From contig NZ_JAHSTX010000001.1 of NCBI RefSeq assembly GCF_019145375.1, positions 719,001-783,000 on the forward strand: 64,000 nt of DNA. Direction: 5' to 3'. Both the position numbers and the translations under genes were made by a program. The number at the start of each line of letters is the position of its first letter. Within the stretch, counting starts at the first letter, position 1. Below are positions 10,359 through 19,001 of the stretch, piece by piece. This stretch comes from Pseudomonas triticicola. GTDB lineage: Bacteria > Pseudomonadota > Gammaproteobacteria > Pseudomonadales > Pseudomonadaceae. The notes beneath the pieces are model-generated. The model had not been told where the DNA came from, ran no database searches, and worked only from the letters and a program-made list of their open reading frames with translations.

Positions 10359-10383
10359 TTGGAGCGAGCTTGCTCGCGAAAGC
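10359..10383. repeat. Single REP hairpin, GTGGGAGCGAGC family
   Basis: A lone, slightly degenerate copy (TTGGAGCGAGCTTGCTCGCG) without the inverted partner usually present, about 115 bp before the metallothionein gene. Confidence 0.7.
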
Positions 10384-10499
10384 CATCTTCCGGTCGCTCA
10401 ATCTCTCATCAATGACCCAGCCTGCAACACCACCTTCTACACTGTCCCTTATGGCTTGCTCGCAAGCCTCAGACAACCACCACGCAAGGAGTCTGTCCC

Positions 10500-10667
10500 A
10501 TGTCCGACAAAAAATGCGACTGCCCGGGCTGCAACTGCACGATCAAAGAAGGCGAACATTCCTACGCTGTGCACCGCAAACACTATTGCTGCGAGGCTTG
10601 CGCTCATCACCACAAGGGCGGTGAAGAGTGTGCGATGAAGGGTTGCGGTTGCGCTCATCCGAAATAA
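10500..10667 (+). CDS. Bacterial metallothionein (SmtA/PmtA type)
   Basis: A 55-residue cysteine-rich metal-binding protein, MSDKKCDCPGCNCTIKEG to GCGCAHPK. It has ten cysteines (6, 8, 11, 13, 30, 31, 34, 44, 49, 51) and a histidine-rich middle (H20, H25, H28, H36-38). The C-x-C-x2-C-x-C start and the C-x-C-A-H end match the SmtA-like prokaryotic metallothionein family, cytosolic Zn/Cd/Cu buffers. AAGGAG lies about 9 bases before the ATG. It is monocistronic, with a strong hairpin immediately downstream. No ArsR/SmtB-type regulator is adjacent. Confidence 0.9.
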   Translation: MSDKKCDCPGCNCTIKEGEHSYAVHRKHYCCEACAHHHKGGEECAMKGCGCAHPK

Positions 10668-10672
10668 GCGGG

Positions 10673-10706
10673 GCAAAAAAAAGTGGAGCCTAATCAGGCT
10701 CCACTT
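10673..10706. terminator. Rho-independent terminator serving convergent genes
   Basis: AAGTGGAGCC-TAATCA-GGCTCCACTT is a perfect 10-bp stem, flanked on the left by eight A residues (a T-tract for the minus-strand gene). The TAG stop of the minus-strand gene lies at the stem-loop boundary, so that gene's last codons form part of the hairpin. It also sits 3' of the metallothionein. Confidence 0.85.
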
Positions 10707-10962
10707 CCATTTTCAGACTGTCGTCTTCCTGTCGCTCAAAGTGCCTCACCGTGCCTTGCAGTGTTCGCCCTTCAACCTTGACCACGACAATCTTCGCTTG
10801 GTCGAGGTCTTCCGGTACCGGTGCCTGGACGCACAAGGTGAAGCGATAAGGGTCATCCGCGACCGTTTCCAGTGCGACTGCGCAATTCACCGTTTTGGTG
10901 ATCTGGCCGAAGAAGGTGGTCAGGCCGTAGTCCAGTCGGGCCGGGTGATAAGTGTCGGTCAT
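10690..10962 (-). CDS. Small conserved hypothetical protein (90 aa)
   Basis: A 90-residue soluble protein (MTDTYHPARLDYGLTTFF...MEVEPD) of unknown function, acidic, with alternating hydrophobic stretches suggesting beta strands. I chose ATG 10962; the open frame continues upstream to 11199 but that part is the antisense of the neighbouring small gene. It lies 49 bp downstream of the 75-aa gene on the same strand, so they are probably one transcript ending at the terminator at 10673-10706. Confidence 0.65.
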   Translation of the reverse strand: MTDTYHPARLDYGLTTFFGQITKTVNCAVALETVADDPYRFTLCVQAPVPEDLDQAKIVVVKVEGRTLQGTVRHFERQEDDSLKMEVEPD

Positions 10963-11011
10963 CGGTCGATTCCCCCTGTCGATTGCCAAGCCTGCGGTGA
11001 AGGCGGTGGGG

Positions 11012-11239
11012 TCAGTTGGTCTGGCGCCAGGTGACGTTTTCCAGGCCGAATTTTTCTGCCATCGGTTTGCTGGTCTTTTGTACTTTCTCGCGGCCGAAGC
11101 GCGGGATGCGACCCACGCCCGCGTCGCAGCTTGCCCAATGCCAGGCTTCGGCGTTGTCCATTTTGTCCGAGCGGATAATGAACGACTTGGGGGTGCCATG
11201 CAGTGTGTAGTCGATGACGTAAAGTTTTGCGTTGTTCAT
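11012..11239 (-). CDS. Small Pseudomonas-type hypothetical protein (75 aa)
   Basis: A 75-residue basic protein (MNNAKLYVIDYTLHGTPKSF...VTWRQTN) with no signal peptide or membrane segment. The pattern YVIDYxLHGxPKSFIIRSDKMDNAEAWHWA looks like a compact alpha/beta domain, and I recall similar short proteins from many pseudomonads, without assigned function. The start is preceded by GGAGGAATACGGGCTTT. It is first in a two-gene unit with the 90-aa gene. Confidence 0.7.
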   Translation of the reverse strand: MNNAKLYVIDYTLHGTPKSFIIRSDKMDNAEAWHWASCDAGVGRIPRFGREKVQKTSKPMAEKFGLENVTWRQTN

Positions 11240-11385
11240 AAAGCCCGTATTCCTCCCTGTGGTATTAAACGGATCGCGCTGTGCCGGGAAAATTCATTCG
11301 GATTGTCCGACGGTAGCTATCGTTGGCGAGGGCGGGGCGTGCTGGTTACCATGGTGGCTTCGCCAACCCCCTGTGAACGCTCGCC

Positions 11386-12153
11386 ATGGCCCTCGCCGCG
11401 CCCCCTGATCTGACCGACACCGATGTGCCCGTGCAACCGCTGGCGCGGACCTACCCTCGTGGCTTGTTCATCGAGCCGCACGAGCATGTCTGGGGGCAGT
11501 TGCTGTATGCGATGAGCGGGGTGATGTGGGTGGAAACCCCGCACGAAGCGCTGGTGGTGCCGCCGCAGCGGGCGGTGTGGTTGCCGCCGGGAGTGCCGCA
11601 CGGGATTCGTGTGGTGTCGGATTTGCAGATGCGCAATATCTACCTGCGCCCGGCGCTGGCGGCGACCCTGGATGCGACGGTGCAGGTGATCGAGGTCGGC
11701 GGGTTGCTGCGCGAGTTGATCGTCGGGCTGGTGGCGCAGGGCGATGCCGGCGAGGCTGAGTATTACGATGCACTGGTCGGGCTGGCGTTGCTGGAGCTGC
11801 GCCGGGCCAGGCGTTCGCAACTGAAGATTCCGCTGCCGGACGAGTCCGACCGGCGTCTGATGAATCTGTGTCAGGCCGTGATGGCCGCGCCGTCGCTGGA
11901 GATTCCGTTCGAGCAGCATGCGCAGAACGCCGGGGCCAGTGTGCGTACGCTGGCGCGGTTGTTCAAGGACAGCCTCGGCATGGGCTTCGCCGAATGGCGA
12001 CGGCAGGTGCAGTTGGCGACGGCGGTGGCAGCGTTGATTCAGGGCGTGGCGGTGAGCGTCATTGCTCGCGAACTGGGTTATTCACCGAGCAGCTTCAGCG
12101 ACATGTTTCGCCGAGAGCTGGGGGTGGCGCCTTCGCAATTCTCGGCAACTTGA
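11386..12153 (+). CDS. AraC-family transcriptional regulator with N-terminal cupin
   Basis: A 255-residue regulator. The N-terminal cupin-like sensor domain (about 20-90) has the H-x-H element (IEPHEHVWGQLLY) and PPQRAVWLPPGVPHGI. The C-terminal domain holds two AraC helix-turn-helix motifs (about 155-250), ending in the signature ELGYSPSSFSDMFRRELGVAPSQF. The arrangement resembles NimR-type regulators of efflux genes. Target unknown; the flanking genes are small hypotheticals and a XapX protein. Confidence 0.85.
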   Translation: MALAAPPDLTDTDVPVQPLARTYPRGLFIEPHEHVWGQLLYAMSGVMWVETPHEALVVPPQRAVWLPPGVPHGIRVVSDLQMRNIYLRPALAATLDATVQVIEVGGLLRELIVGLVAQGDAGEAEYYDALVGLALLELRRARRSQLKIPLPDESDRRLMNLCQAVMAAPSLEIPFEQHAQNAGASVRTLARLFKDSLGMGFAEWRRQVQLATAVAALIQGVAVSVIARELGYSPSSFSDMFRRELGVAPSQFSAT

Positions 12154-12162
12154 ACAGATCCC

Positions 12163-12252
12163 GGTGGGAGCGAGCCTGCTCGCGAAAGCTTTGCACCAGG
12201 CAATGAAGTGCTGACTGGAAGACCGCATTCGCGAGCAGGCTCGCTCCCACAC
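12163..12252. repeat. REPIN, GTGGGAGCGAGC family
   Basis: Inverted pair of REP hairpins (GTGGGAGCGAGCCTGCTCGC and its complement) separated by about 45 bp, directly after the AraC gene. Confidence 0.92.
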
Positions 12253-12363
12253 GGTTCTATGGCGGCTGCAGAAGGTTTGTCCGAAATTCAGAAGTCCTTG
12301 GCCGATACCGCTCCGCCCGTTTCCCTAGACTCTGCCCATCACTTATCGCGGCGGAGTTCCTCC

Positions 12364-12537
12364 ATGAACTACCTCATTTCTCTGGCCATCGGCCTGGGCG
12401 TCGGCCTGCTCTACGGCGCGCTCGACTTCCGTTCTCCCGCACCACCGGCGATCGCGCTGGTCGGTCTGCTCGGCATGTTGGCCGGTGAGCAGTTGTGGCC
12501 GCTGGGCCGGCAACTGGTCGCTGGCTGGTTGTCCTGA
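12364..12537 (+). CDS. XapX-domain small membrane protein
   Basis: A 57-residue inner-membrane protein (MNYLISLAIGLGVGLLYGALDF...) with two hydrophobic helices. The glycine-rich GLGVGLLYGAL followed by P-AP-AIALVGLLGMLAGE matches the XapX/DUF1427 family, of unknown function. I chose ATG 12364 (GGAGTTCCTCC upstream) rather than the frame extension to 12208, which crosses the REPIN. The downstream oxidoreductase starts 31 bp later and may be co-transcribed. Confidence 0.8.
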   Translation: MNYLISLAIGLGVGLLYGALDFRSPAPPAIALVGLLGMLAGEQLWPLGRQLVAGWLS

Positions 12538-12568
12538 ATTTCCCTTTTTCCTTTCGATGGATGTGCCC

Positions 12569-13525
12569 ATGAAAGCGTTGCAATTCGATCAGACCGGCGA
12601 CCTGTCTTCCCTGCGTTTCGTCGACGTCCCGACCCCGGTGCCCGGCGCCGATGAAGTGTTGGTGCAGATTAAGGCTGCCGGGCTCAACCCCAGCGATGTG
12701 AAAAACGTCCTTGGGCGTTTTCCTTACACCACACTGCCACGGGTTCCGGGGCGGGATTTTGCCGGGGTGCTGGTCGAGGGGCCGCAAGCACTGATCGGTC
12801 AGGAAGTCTGGGGTACCGGGCGCGAGCTGGGCTTCTTCGCCGACGGCGCCCATGCGCAATTCGTCAAATTGCCGGCCAGCGGCGTGGCGCACAAACCGGC
12901 GCATTTGAGTTTTGCTCAGGCGGCCAGCCTTGGCGTGCCGTACACCACGGCGTGGGATGCGCTGGAACGCAGCCTGGTCAGCGCCGATACGCACTTGCTG
13001 GTGATCGGCGGCGGGGCAGTGGCCACCGCGGCTTTGGCCCTGGCAAAAGTACGCGGCGCGCAATTGCTGGCGGCGGCGCGCCGGCCCGAGCAGGTCGCGG
13101 ATCTGCAGCAGCAGGGCTATCAGACGATTCAACTGGATAAGCCTGAAGACCTCGGTGCCCAGGTCAACGCGGTGTATCGCGGCGGCGCCGACGTGATCTT
13201 CGACACCACCGGTTTCTGGCTGCCGGCCTCGGTGGCGGCACTGGCCACCTTCGGCCGCATCGCCATCATCGCCGCGCCGGTCGACGGCCACGTGCAATTG
13301 CCGGCGCTGGCGCTGTATCGCAAGGGCGGTTCGGTGGTCGGGATCAACTCCTTGTTGTACGGCGTTGAGGCGTGCGCGGCGATGCTCGAGCAGTTCGGGC
13401 GGTTCTTCGATGAGGATCGCTTGCCGCTGCCGCAGGGCCTGGTTGAGGTGCCGCTGTCTGAAGGGCCGGCGCGCTATGCAGAGGTCAACCAGGGCGGTGG
13501 CGACAAGATCATTTTGCTGCCCTGA
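12569..13525 (+). CDS. Zinc-independent quinone oxidoreductase-like MDR protein
   Basis: A 318-residue medium-chain dehydrogenase/reductase. The N-terminal GroES-like domain has AAGLNPSDVKNVLGRFPY and PRVPGRDFAGVL, followed by a Rossmann domain with LLVIGGGAVATAALALAK. No structural or catalytic zinc cysteines are visible, as in the quinone oxidoreductase branch. It is expected to be an NADPH-dependent reductase of quinones or enones (family knowledge); substrate unknown. ATG 12569 (MKALQFDQTG) fits the family N-terminus; ATG 12557 is an alternative. Confidence 0.8.
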   Translation: MKALQFDQTGDLSSLRFVDVPTPVPGADEVLVQIKAAGLNPSDVKNVLGRFPYTTLPRVPGRDFAGVLVEGPQALIGQEVWGTGRELGFFADGAHAQFVKLPASGVAHKPAHLSFAQAASLGVPYTTAWDALERSLVSADTHLLVIGGGAVATAALALAKVRGAQLLAAARRPEQVADLQQQGYQTIQLDKPEDLGAQVNAVYRGGADVIFDTTGFWLPASVAALATFGRIAIIAAPVDGHVQLPALALYRKGGSVVGINSLLYGVEACAAMLEQFGRFFDEDRLPLPQGLVEVPLSEGPARYAEVNQGGGDKIILLP

Positions 13526-13537
13526 CTCACGCAAACC

Positions 13538-13672
13538 CCTGTGGGAGCGAGCCTGCTCGCGATGGCGGTGTATCATTTAAACAGTCGGCGACTGACACTC
13601 CGCTTTCGCGAGCGGGCTAGCTCCCACAGGAAATCACGCTACAAATGTGGGAGCGAGCCCGCTCGCGAAAGG
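13538..13672. repeat. REP cluster: REPIN plus extra single REP
   Basis: An inverted pair (13538-13630), with the right arm mutated to GAGCGGGCTAGCTCCCAC, followed 14 bp later by a third unit (13645-13672) with GAGCCCGCTCGC. This is a three-unit cluster just upstream of selD. Confidence 0.88.
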
Positions 13673-13748
13673 GCCGCTCGGTCAGCACAAAAATCTGCGC
13701 GCTCGCGCTCTGCTAGAATCCGCCCCATTCATTGCCAGAGACTCTCCC

Positions 13749-14783
13749 ATGAGCGAGCCGATTCGTCTGACCCAATACAGCCATGGCGCCGGTTGTGGCT
13801 GCAAGATTTCCCCGCAGGTGCTGGAAGTGATCCTCGCCGGCAGCGGCGCACAGAACCTCGATCCGAAACTCTGGGTCGGCAACGCCTCGCGTGATGACGC
13901 GGCGGTGTATGCGATCGATGCCGAGCGTGGTGTGGTGTCGACCACCGATTTTTTCATGCCGATTGTCGATGACCCGTTCGACTTCGGCCGAATCGCCGCA
14001 ACCAACGCAATCAGCGACATCTACGCGATGGGTGGCGATCCGTTGATGGCGATCGCGATCCTCGGCTGGCCGGTGAATGTGCTGGCGCCGGAAGTGGCGC
14101 GGGAAGTGATTCGTGGCGGTCGCTCGGTGTGCGACGCGGCGGGCATTCCACTGGCGGGCGGGCATTCGATCGATGCGCCGGAGCCGATCTTCGGCCTCGC
14201 CGTCACCGGTCTGGTGGAAAAACGCCACATGAAACGCAACGACACTGCTACCGCCGGTTGCCTGTTGTACCTGACCAAACCGTTGGGCATCGGCATCCTC
14301 ACCACCGCGGAAAAGAAGGGCAAGTTGCGCGCCGCCGACGTCGGTGTGGCCCGCGACTGGATGTGCACCCTGAACAAGCCCGGCAGCCGCTTCGGCAAAC
14401 TCGCCGGCGTCACCGCGATGACCGATGTCACCGGTTTCGGCCTGCTCGGGCACTTGGTGGAAATGGCCGACGGCAGCCAGTTGACCGCGCGCATCGCCTA
14501 TGACCGCGTGCCGCGTCTGGACAGCGTCGAGTACTACCTCGATCAGGGCTGCGTGCCGGGCGGTACGCTGCGCAACTTCGACAGCTATTCGAGCAAGGTC
14601 GGCCGCGTGCAGGAGTTGCACAAACGCGTGCTGTGCGATCCGCAAACCAGCGGCGGTCTGCTGATTGCGGTCACGCCTGAAGGCAATGACGAGTTCCTCG
14701 GCGTCGCCGCCGAACTGGGCCTGAACCTTGCGCCGATCGGCGAACTGGTTGAGCGACAGACGAACGCGGTCGAGGTGATTTGA
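13749..14783 (+). CDS. selD: Selenide, water dikinase (selenophosphate synthetase)
   Basis: A 344-residue enzyme that makes selenophosphate from selenide and ATP. The N-terminal catalytic loop GAGCGCK supplies C16 and K19; here the catalytic position is cysteine rather than selenocysteine. The ATP-binding aspartates lie in [23 protein letters not shown] and GGHSID. I chose ATG 13749 ([18 protein letters not shown]) because the longer frame runs through REP sequence. Its TGA overlaps the ATG of mnmH (TGATG), so the pair is coupled. No selA/selB/selC is visible in the window; the immediate use of selenophosphate is tRNA 2-selenouridine. Confidence 0.95.
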   Translation: MSEPIRLTQYSHGAGCGCKISPQVLEVILAGSGAQNLDPKLWVGNASRDDAAVYAIDAERGVVSTTDFFMPIVDDPFDFGRIAATNAISDIYAMGGDPLMAIAILGWPVNVLAPEVAREVIRGGRSVCDAAGIPLAGGHSIDAPEPIFGLAVTGLVEKRHMKRNDTATAGCLLYLTKPLGIGILTTAEKKGKLRAADVGVARDWMCTLNKPGSRFGKLAGVTAMTDVTGFGLLGHLVEMADGSQLTARIAYDRVPRLDSVEYYLDQGCVPGGTLRNFDSYSSKVGRVQELHKRVLCDPQTSGGLLIAVTPEGNDEFLGVAAELGLNLAPIGELVERQTNAVEVI

Positions 14784-15886
14784 TGCTCCGCGACTGCACC
14801 GACTACCGCGACATTTTCCTCAACGACCGACCAATGATGGATGCCCGCGCGCCGGTCGAGTTTCACAAAGGCGCGTTTCCCGGCGTGGTCAATCTGCCGC
14901 TGATGAACGATCTGGAACGGCAGAAGATCGGCACCTGCTACAAGCAGCATGGCCAGCAGGCGGCGATCGAGCTGGGCCACCAACTGGTGTCCGGCTCGGT
15001 CAAGGCCGAGCGCATCCAGGCCTGGGCCGACTTCGCCCGGGCTCATCCCGATGGTTATTTGTATTGTTTTCGCGGTGGCTTGCGCTCGCAGATCACCCAG
15101 CAGTGGCTGCGCGACGAGGCGGGCATCGACTATCCGCGCGTCGGCGGCGGCTACAAGGCGATGCGCAGTTTTTTGATCGACACCCTTGAGCAAGCCATCG
15201 CGCAGTGTGATTTTGTTTTGCTCGGCGGCATGACCGGTACCGGCAAGACCGAAGTGCTGGTGCAGTTGCGCAACGGTGTCGATCTGGAAGGCCACGCCAA
15301 CCATCGCGGCTCCAGTTTCGGCAAACGTGCCACCGGGCAGCCGTCGAACATCGATTTCGAGAATCGCCTGGCCATCGACTTTCTGAAGAAACGCGATGCC
15401 GGGATCGAGCAGTTTGTGCTCGAAGACGAGAGCCGCGTGGTCGGCAGTTGCGCCTTGCCACTGCCGCTGTATCAGGGCATGCAGCAGTACCCGATGGTCT
15501 GGCTGGAAGATCGTTTCGAGGATCGCGTCGAACGGATCCTGCGTGATTACGTCATCGATCTGTCGGCGGAGTTCGCCTCGGTACACGGTGAAAACGGTTT
15601 TGCCTTGTTCTCCGAACGTCTGCTGGAGAGTCTCAACAACGTACAGAAACGCCTCGGCGGCGAGCGCCATTCGCGGATGCTGGTGTTGATGGAGCAGGCG
15701 CTGGCCGAGCAGGGCCGCAGCGGCGCGGTGGACCTGCATCGCGGCTGGATCCAGGGCTTGCTGCGTGAGTATTACGACCCGATGTATGTGTTCCAGCGCG
15801 AGAAGAAGGGCGGGCGGATCGAGTTTGCCGGGGAGCGGGGGGCGGTAATCGAGTATTTGCGTGCGAGGGTGAGTCAGAAGGCTTGA
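14783..15886 (+). CDS. mnmH: tRNA 2-selenouridine synthase
   Basis: A 367-residue two-domain enzyme (SelU/YbbB) that replaces sulfur by selenium at the wobble uridine of certain tRNAs, through a geranylated intermediate (family knowledge). The N-terminal rhodanese domain has its catalytic cysteine at about 95 ([11 protein letters not shown]). The C-terminal domain has a P-loop [12 protein letters not shown] (about 148-159). It starts one base inside the selD stop region and uses selenophosphate from SelD. A TTG at 14780 is a less likely start. Confidence 0.95.
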   Translation: MLRDCTDYRDIFLNDRPMMDARAPVEFHKGAFPGVVNLPLMNDLERQKIGTCYKQHGQQAAIELGHQLVSGSVKAERIQAWADFARAHPDGYLYCFRGGLRSQITQQWLRDEAGIDYPRVGGGYKAMRSFLIDTLEQAIAQCDFVLLGGMTGTGKTEVLVQLRNGVDLEGHANHRGSSFGKRATGQPSNIDFENRLAIDFLKKRDAGIEQFVLEDESRVVGSCALPLPLYQGMQQYPMVWLEDRFEDRVERILRDYVIDLSAEFASVHGENGFALFSERLLESLNNVQKRLGGERHSRMLVLMEQALAEQGRSGAVDLHRGWIQGLLREYYDPMYVFQREKKGGRIEFAGERGAVIEYLRARVSQKA

Positions 15887-15904
15887 GGCGCAAGCGACTG
15901 GCCT

Positions 15905-15971
15905 CTTCGCGAGCAGGCTCGCTCCCACAGTTGAAATGCGTTCCCCTGTGGGAGCGAGCCTGCTCGCGAAG
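15905..15971. repeat. REP pair in tail-to-tail orientation
   Basis: Two GTGGGAGCGAGC-family hairpins with the order reversed relative to the common REPIN: TTCGCGAGCAGGCTCGCTCC first, then the forward unit, with 20 bp between. It lies between mnmH and the convergent phosphatase gene. Confidence 0.88.
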
Positions 15972-15995
15972 ACGCAAGGTCAGGCGCTACAAAAA

Positions 15996-16670
15996 TCAGG
16001 TCGGGCAAGTGTCCTTGCCGTTATCCAGCCCCTGCTTGTAGCTGTGGCTCTGCAGACTGGCCTTGCCGTTGTGCCACTTCAGGGTCAGCACATACAGCGA
16101 GTCGAAGTCATCGCCGGCCCAGTCATCGGTGATCTTCTGCCGCTCGCCCACTGCGTTGCCGGCGACCTTGTTGATCAGCTCCGGCAGGTAGCCGTGAGAC
16201 CAGGCGGTGTAGATCGTCGAGTTGTGGTACTTCTCGTCCAGCAGCTCGCGGGCCAGATCGCTGGTGTCGTTGGCGGAGAACTCGATGTTCACCGGCAGGC
16301 CGAGCTTGATCGCGGCCGGGCTGATGGTCATCAGCGGACGAATGTAGCTGTAGGAATTGTCCAGCTCGCCTTCCTCGACGTTGCGCGTCGGGTTGGCGGC
16401 GAACACGTAGTCAGCCTTGCCGAATTTTTCCGGCAGCAGCGTCGACAGGTCGATGGCGCGGTTCAGGCCCTGGCAGTTGAGCTGGCCGAGGCCGCCTTCG
16501 GGCTTTTCCGCGTGGCGCAGGAACACCAGCGTCTGCGTGCCGTCCGCCGGTTGTGCGCGGCTTTCGCTGGATTCGAGGGACAGAAACAGCGCGCTGACTG
16601 CCAGCAGGGAGGGCAGGGCCACGTACGCGCGATGTTTGAAGCGTTTGGCGAAACTCATCAGGTTCGTCAT
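15996..16670 (-). CDS. Exported histidine phosphatase superfamily protein
   Basis: A 224-residue protein with a hydrophobic N-terminal segment (about 14-34, ending SRAQPADG) suggesting export. The phosphohistidine motif LRHAEKP follows the signal (RH at about 53-54), and a second histidine lies in AWSHGYLPELI. The RHG loop reads RHA rather than RHG, as in several secreted branch members. Substrate unknown. ATG 16670 is preceded by AAGAACC; ATG 16658 and TTG 16673 are alternatives. About 280 bp upstream, up to the GST start at 16953, holds no other gene I can support. Confidence 0.72.
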   Translation of the reverse strand: MTNLMSFAKRFKHRAYVALPSLLAVSALFLSLESSESRAQPADGTQTLVFLRHAEKPEGGLGQLNCQGLNRAIDLSTLLPEKFGKADYVFAANPTRNVEEGELDNSYSYIRPLMTISPAAIKLGLPVNIEFSANDTSDLARELLDEKYHNSTIYTAWSHGYLPELINKVAGNAVGERQKITDDWAGDDFDSLYVLTLKWHNGKASLQSHSYKQGLDNGKDTCPT

Positions 16671-16952
16671 CAATTTGAAGGTTCTTCAGCAAATCGGTTA
16701 AGGCTGACAAACCTTGGCACCGCGGGCTCCCAGCACCGGGTGTTTCCCTGTCGTGAACAGCTTCCTCTGCGAGAAAGGCATAGCTCAGAGTCCTGTAATG
16801 CCCGTTTGGTTCGATCCGGGCCATTGCGCAGCACTCTAACGGCAACCTTTGCGGGCATGCAGGCAGGTTAGCGACAGGATGTTACGGTTCGTGTAGGCGC
16901 AGCGGCGGGCCTACTTTATGATCGGTTTTCAATTTGTGACTGGATGCTTCCA

Positions 16953-17651
16953 ATGACCGATCTGTCTGCATTCCCGATTACTCAGAAATGGCCGGCGCAG
17001 TACCCGGACTGGATTCAGCTCTACTCCCTGCCGACCCCCAACGGCGTCAAAGTGTCGATCATGCTCGAAGAGATTGGCCTGCCGTATGAGCCGCACCGCG
17101 TCGGTTTCGACACCAACGACCAGACCTCGGCGGAATTTCTCTCGCTGAACCCGAACAACAAGATTCCGGCGATCCTCGACCCGCATGGCCCGGAAGACCA
17201 GCCGCTGCCGTTGTTCGAATCCGGCGCCATCCTGATTTATCTGGCCGACAAAAGCGGCCAGTTGCTCGCTCAGGAAGGCGCGCTGCGCTACGAGACCGTC
17301 CAGTGGCTGATGTGGCAGATGGGCGGCGTTGGCCCGATGTTCGGCCAGCTCGGTTTCTTCAATAAATTCGCCGGCAAGGATTACGAGGACAAGCGTCCGC
17401 GTGATCGTTATGTCGAAGAGAGCAAACGCCTGCTGAACGTGCTCAACACTCGCCTCGAAGGCCGCGACTGGATCATGGGTGAGCGCTACACCATCGCCGA
17501 CATCGCTACGTTCCCGTGGGTGCGCAATCTGCTTGGTTTCTATGAGGCCGGGGATCTGGTCGGGATTCAGAGTTTCCCCAATGTCACGCGGGTGCTGGAG
17601 CGGTTTCTCGCGCGCCCGGCGGTCATTCGTGGCCTGACCATCCCGTCCTGA
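16953..17651 (+). CDS. yfcG: Nu-class glutathione transferase (YfcG-like)
   Basis: A 232-residue GST. The N-terminal thioredoxin-fold domain has TPNGVKVSIMLEE, the Thr-Pro-Asn signature of Nu-class enzymes that bind two glutathiones or GSSG and act as disulfide-bond reductases. NPNNKIPAI and LFESGAILIYLADKSG follow. The C-terminal helical domain has WLMWQMGGVGPMFGQ and ERYTIADIATFPWV. It resembles E. coli YfcG closely along its length. I chose ATG 16953 (MTDLSAFPITQ); an in-frame ATG lies three codons upstream. Confidence 0.87.
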   Translation: MTDLSAFPITQKWPAQYPDWIQLYSLPTPNGVKVSIMLEEIGLPYEPHRVGFDTNDQTSAEFLSLNPNNKIPAILDPHGPEDQPLPLFESGAILIYLADKSGQLLAQEGALRYETVQWLMWQMGGVGPMFGQLGFFNKFAGKDYEDKRPRDRYVEESKRLLNVLNTRLEGRDWIMGERYTIADIATFPWVRNLLGFYEAGDLVGIQSFPNVTRVLERFLARPAVIRGLTIPS

Positions 17652-17667
17652 CACAACACAGTCGCCT

Positions 17668-17759
17668 CTGTGGGAGCGAGCCTGCTCGCGAAAGCTTCGT
17701 ATCAGACACCATTTTCGTGTCTGATCCAGCGCATTCGCGAGCAGGCTCGCTCCCACAGG
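17668..17759. repeat. REPIN, GTGGGAGCGAGC family
   Basis: Inverted REP pair with about 45 bp between the hairpins, in the 251-bp space before hemB. Nothing else is recognised in that gap. Confidence 0.92.
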
Positions 17760-17902
17760 GGGAAATGCGCGATCAGCAGCAGGATTATTACAAGCCCGGT
17801 AACGCTCTCTTGATTGATCCAGGTTTGTCCCGCACCCGCCGCAAGGCATAAGCTTCGCCCCCTACGACTTTCGTCTCATCCGCTGTTTTCAGGAAAGGCC
17901 CC

Positions 17903-18877
17903 ATGTCCAGTCAGTTCCCCGAAGCACGTCCCCGCCGTCTGCGCCGCAATGCGAGCCTGCGCAGTCTGTTCCAGGAAACCGAGTTCAGCCTGAATGATCT
18001 GGTCCTGCCGATCTTCGTCGAGGAAGACATCGACGACTTCGTGCCGATCACCAGCATGCCCGGCGTGCAGCGCATTCCCGAGCGCAAACTGGCCAGCGAA
18101 ATCGAGCGCTATGCCCGTGCCGGCATCAAGTCGGTGATGACCTTTGGCGTGTCCCATCATCTCGATGCCAACGGCAGCGACACCTGGCGCGAAGACGGTC
18201 TGGTGTCGCGCATGTCGCGCATTGCCAAGGACGCCGTGCCGGAAATGATCGTGATGTCCGACACCTGCTTCTGCGAGTACACCGATCACGGCCATTGCGG
18301 CGTGATGCACAACCACGAGGTCGACAACGACCAGACCCTGATCAATCTCGGCAAGCAAGCCGTAGCGGCCGCCCGCGCCGGGGCTGACGTGATCGCACCG
18401 TCGGCAGCAATGGATGGACAGGTGCGCGCGATTCGTCAGGCGCTCGACGCCGCCGGCTTCACCCAGATTCCGATCATGGCCTACTCGACCAAATTCGCCT
18501 CAGCGCTGTACGGTCCGTTCCGCGAGGCCGGCGGCAGCGCGCTCAAGGGCGATCGCAAAAGCTATCAGATGAACCCGATGAACCGCCGCGAAGCCCTGCG
18601 TGAATCGCTGCTCGACGAGCAGGAAGGTGCCGATGCGCTGATGGTCAAACCGGCCGGCGCCTACCTCGACATCATCCGCGACATCCGCCAGGCCTCGAAC
18701 CTGCCACTAGCGGCGTATCAGGTCAGCGGCGAGTACGCGATGATCAAGTTCGGCGCCCAGGCCGGAGCGATCGATGAGGATCGCGTGGTCCGCGAAAGCC
18801 TAGGCGCGATCAAGCGTGCGGGGGCGGATCTGATCTTTACTTACTTTGCGATGGATCTGGCGCTCGCCGGGATCTAA
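17903..18877 (+). CDS. hemB: Delta-aminolevulinic acid dehydratase, zinc-cysteine type
   Basis: A 324-residue porphobilinogen synthase that condenses two 5-aminolevulinates in tetrapyrrole synthesis. The Schiff-base lysines are at about K197 (AYSTKFAS) and K249 (MVKPAGAY). The active-site metal loop [14 protein letters not shown] supplies C122, C124 and C132, the zinc-binding triad of the E. coli/eukaryotic type. The housekeeping HemB of P. aeruginosa, as I recall it, is a magnesium enzyme lacking these cysteines and is rather different in sequence, so this is probably a second HemB paralog. Monocistronic between two REPINs. Confidence 0.93.
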   Translation: MSSQFPEARPRRLRRNASLRSLFQETEFSLNDLVLPIFVEEDIDDFVPITSMPGVQRIPERKLASEIERYARAGIKSVMTFGVSHHLDANGSDTWREDGLVSRMSRIAKDAVPEMIVMSDTCFCEYTDHGHCGVMHNHEVDNDQTLINLGKQAVAAARAGADVIAPSAAMDGQVRAIRQALDAAGFTQIPIMAYSTKFASALYGPFREAGGSALKGDRKSYQMNPMNRREALRESLLDEQEGADALMVKPAGAYLDIIRDIRQASNLPLAAYQVSGEYAMIKFGAQAGAIDEDRVVRESLGAIKRAGADLIFTYFAMDLALAGI

Positions 18878-18893
18878 GCAACACCTTGTCCTC

Positions 18894-18984
18894 CTGTGGG
18901 AGCGAGCCTGCTCGCGAAAGCGATATGTCAGCCGACATCCATGTTGGCCGAGATACCGCCTTCGCGAGCAGGCTCGCTCCCACA
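18894..18984. repeat. REPIN, GTGGGAGCGAGC family
   Basis: Inverted REP pair with a 45-bp spacer, filling the gap between hemB and the convergent FAD monooxygenase gene. Confidence 0.92.
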
Positions 18985-19001
18985 TTTTAATTTTTGGTGT
19001 G

